A stretch of DNA of 64,000 nt from Bradyrhizobium sp. 186 (GTDB lineage Bacteria; Pseudomonadota; Alphaproteobacteria; Rhizobiales; Xanthobacteraceae). A program made the position numbers and the translations under genes. The notes beneath the pieces were generated by a model that saw only the letters and a list, made by a program, of their open reading frames with translations, was not told the DNA's origin and did no database searches. Below are positions 62,644 to 64,000 of this stretch, piece by piece (positions within the stretch are counted from its first letter, which is position 1; each line of letters opens with the position of its first letter). The stretch is from positions 4,650,001-4,714,000 of the forward strand of contig NZ_CP082164.1 of NCBI RefSeq assembly GCF_023101685.1, given 5' to 3'.

Positions 62644-62964
62644 ATGATCCCAGTTGCGGGAAAATTTTCTATGAAGGCTGGCGCGCGGAACGAAAGACCG
62701 TTAACGACGACTTGATGACCGGTGCCTTGCGAACCGGGAGGCCGGGCAGGCGCGACATCGAAACACCTCCGACTAAGGGAGCATTTGTATCCCAGCCGGA
62801 GGCCTGATCTGCTCAGCTTTCCGCCTTGCCTAACCCCCGTCACCTCCGGCATATTCCGCGCCCGGAGGCGGCGTTCCGGATAGGCTCTAAAGGCCTCCGG
62901 AAAGCCGAAGCAACAAGGACAGCCACGCGCGGCCAGCGCGTCGTGCGGGCAGGGGGAAATCTGT
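62644..62964. other. Gene-free segment upstream of livG
   Basis: About 320 bases without a gene. It must contain the divergent promoters of the PAS gene and livG. Imperfect GC dyads (for example AGCCGGAGGCCT and GGCCTCCGG) are seen, but nothing I can name. Confidence 0.5.
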
Positions 62965-63720
62965 TTGGCCGATGAGTTCATTCTCGAAACGGAAGGCTTG
63001 ACCAAGGAGTTCGCGGGCTTCTTTGCCGTCCGCGACGTTGCGCTCAAGGTTCGTCGTGGGAGCATTCACGCGTTGATTGGCCCGAACGGGGCCGGCAAGA
63101 CGACGTGCTTTAATCTCTTGACCAAGTTCCTCAAGCCGTCAGCCGGGAAAATCCTGTACAAGGGGCAGGATATCACCGCGATGGCGCCGGCCGACGTGGC
63201 GCGCATGGGACTGGTACGTTCGTTCCAGATTTCGGCGGTGTTTCCGCATCTCACCGCGCTTGAAAACGTTCGCGTCGCGCTCCAGCGCCAGCACGGCAGC
63301 TCGTTTGATTTCTGGCGCTCCAAGTCCGTGCTCAATGGCTTCAACGATCGCGCGCGTGAACTGTTGAACGATGTTGGCCTCAGCGAGTTTGCCAATACGC
63401 CCGCGGTCGAAATGCCCTATGGGCGCAAGCGGGCACTTGAGATCGCAACCACGCTCGCGCTCGACCCGGAGATGATGCTGCTGGACGAGCCGATGGCCGG
63501 CATGGGCCACGAGGATATCGACAAGATCGCGGCGCTGATCAAGCGCATCTCGGCGAAGTACACCATCCTGATGGTCGAGCACAATCTGAGCGTCGTGGCC
63601 AATCTCTCCGACATCATCACCGTGCTGACGCGCGGGCAGGTGCTTGCGCAGGGCCATTACAGCGAACTCACCAAGGACGAGCGCGTCAAGGAAGCCTATC
63701 TGGGAGCGGGTCATGCCTGA
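62965..63720 (+). CDS. livG: Branched-chain amino acid ABC transporter ATPase LivG
   Basis: A 251-residue ATPase of the HAAT family. Walker A is GPNGAGKTTCFNLL (about 34-47), with MAPADVARMGLVRSFQISAVFPHLTALENVRVA, the family opening, then the signature region MPYGRKRALEIATTLAL and Walker B MLLDEPMAGM. The C-terminal EAYLGAGHA is the LivG ending. The start is TTG at 62965 with AGGGGG upstream. The next gene, livF, overlaps it by 8 bases; the binding protein and permeases are probably beyond the window. Confidence 0.92.
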   Translation: MADEFILETEGLTKEFAGFFAVRDVALKVRRGSIHALIGPNGAGKTTCFNLLTKFLKPSAGKILYKGQDITAMAPADVARMGLVRSFQISAVFPHLTALENVRVALQRQHGSSFDFWRSKSVLNGFNDRARELLNDVGLSEFANTPAVEMPYGRKRALEIATTLALDPEMMLLDEPMAGMGHEDIDKIAALIKRISAKYTILMVEHNLSVVANLSDIITVLTRGQVLAQGHYSELTKDERVKEAYLGAGHA

Positions 63721-64000
63721 GACTGCGATTGCGGAAGCTCCGGCAAAGGCTGCGACCGGCGGCAACATCCTTCAGGTCCGCAACCTGGAAGCCTGGTACG
63801 GCGAATCCCACATCCTGCACGGGATCAATTTCGACGTGAATGCAGGGGAGGTCGTTACCCTGCTCGGGCGTAACGGCGCCGGCAAGACGACCACGCTGAA
63901 GTCGATCATGGGCATCATCGGCAAGCGCACCGGCTCGGTGAAGTTCAACAACCAGGACATCATCCGCACGACCTCGGACAAGATCGCGCGGATGGGTATC
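63713..64000 (+). CDS. livF: Branched-chain amino acid ABC transporter ATPase LivF (3' end outside window)
   Basis: The first 96 codons are present. After a 17-residue Ala-rich leader, LQVRNLEAWYGESHILHGINFDV is the LivF opening, and Walker A is GRNGAGKTTTLKSIMG. It starts at 63713 inside the end of livG (8-base overlap), the usual livG-livF coupling. It is truncated by the window edge, not by mutation. Confidence 0.93.
   Translation, partial: MPETAIAEAPAKAATGGNILQVRNLEAWYGESHILHGINFDVNAGEVVTLLGRNGAGKTTTLKSIMGIIGKRTGSVKFNNQDIIRTTSDKIARMGI

Overview
The window is high-GC, densely coded alphaproteobacterial DNA, most likely a Bradyrhizobium chromosome or a close relative. I base this on protein character, codon bias towards G/C at third positions, and several families of palindromic intergenic repeats of the kind common in that genus. 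This is recognition from memory; no database was searched. It holds about 64 genes, no tRNA or rRNA gene that I can see, no CRISPR array, one complete insertion sequence and one clear site of repeated foreign-DNA acquisition.

Layout. 1-6.2 kb is housekeeping: the end of a Ppx/GppA phosphatase gene, rlmE, an MFS exporter, guaB, and an NADP-dependent oxidoreductase. 6.2-13.3 kb is a long minus-strand cluster: a PLP amino-acid deaminase-like enzyme, a four-gene polar amino-acid ABC importer, RidA, a zinc deacylase and a LacI-type regulator. An 18-bp perfect palindrome of LacI-operator type lies just upstream of the first gene. I read the cluster as uptake and breakdown of an unusual, possibly D- or N-acylated, amino acid. 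13.4-19.6 kb returns to core genes: a phosphoesterase, MAPEG, rsmB, cspA, a DHCW cupin and guaA.

19.6-31.1 kb is the accessory region. The 3' end of guaA is a known integration target. Here the last bases of guaA (core GAGTGGGAGT) recur twice downstream. One copy ends a 324-bp displaced guaA 3' fragment at 24.1-24.4 kb, and the other stands alone at 27.6 kb. Between these sites are an HNH nuclease with a PUA/EVE-like front domain, a 933-bp IS5/IS427-type element, a triple carboxymuconolactone-decarboxylase protein with its LysR regulator, and an SDR/NADP-reductase pair with another LysR regulator. Beyond the last site are a VapBC toxin-antitoxin pair and a SWIM-SNF2 helicase. No integrase remains, so these look like stacked, decayed island remnants.

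31-49 kb is mixed metabolism and regulation: serine hydrolase, AraC-GyrI, a secreted haem-motif protein, a peptide-deformylase homologue with substituted metal ligands, a TetR/DUF308 pair with matching operators, an esterase, an MFS carrier, MarR-GNAT with an operator, a 1.1-k-residue SWIM-SNF2 helicase, LysR, YjbR, and a gntR-symporter-ltaE operon. In that operon the symporter is frameshifted and gntR lacks a normal start.

49-53.5 kb is a type I secretion locus (PrtD-like ATPase and HlyD-like adaptor) between two low-complexity, non-RTX proteins. They are good candidates for its cargo, and the smaller one carries a glycine zipper. 54-64 kb is core again: a TPP enzyme, Lin0512, GNAT, a serine hydrolase, a sigma factor with an AhpD-like partner, DUF429, a GST, CsaA, an ArsC/Spx-like protein, a PAS_5 protein, and livG-livF, with livF running off the end.
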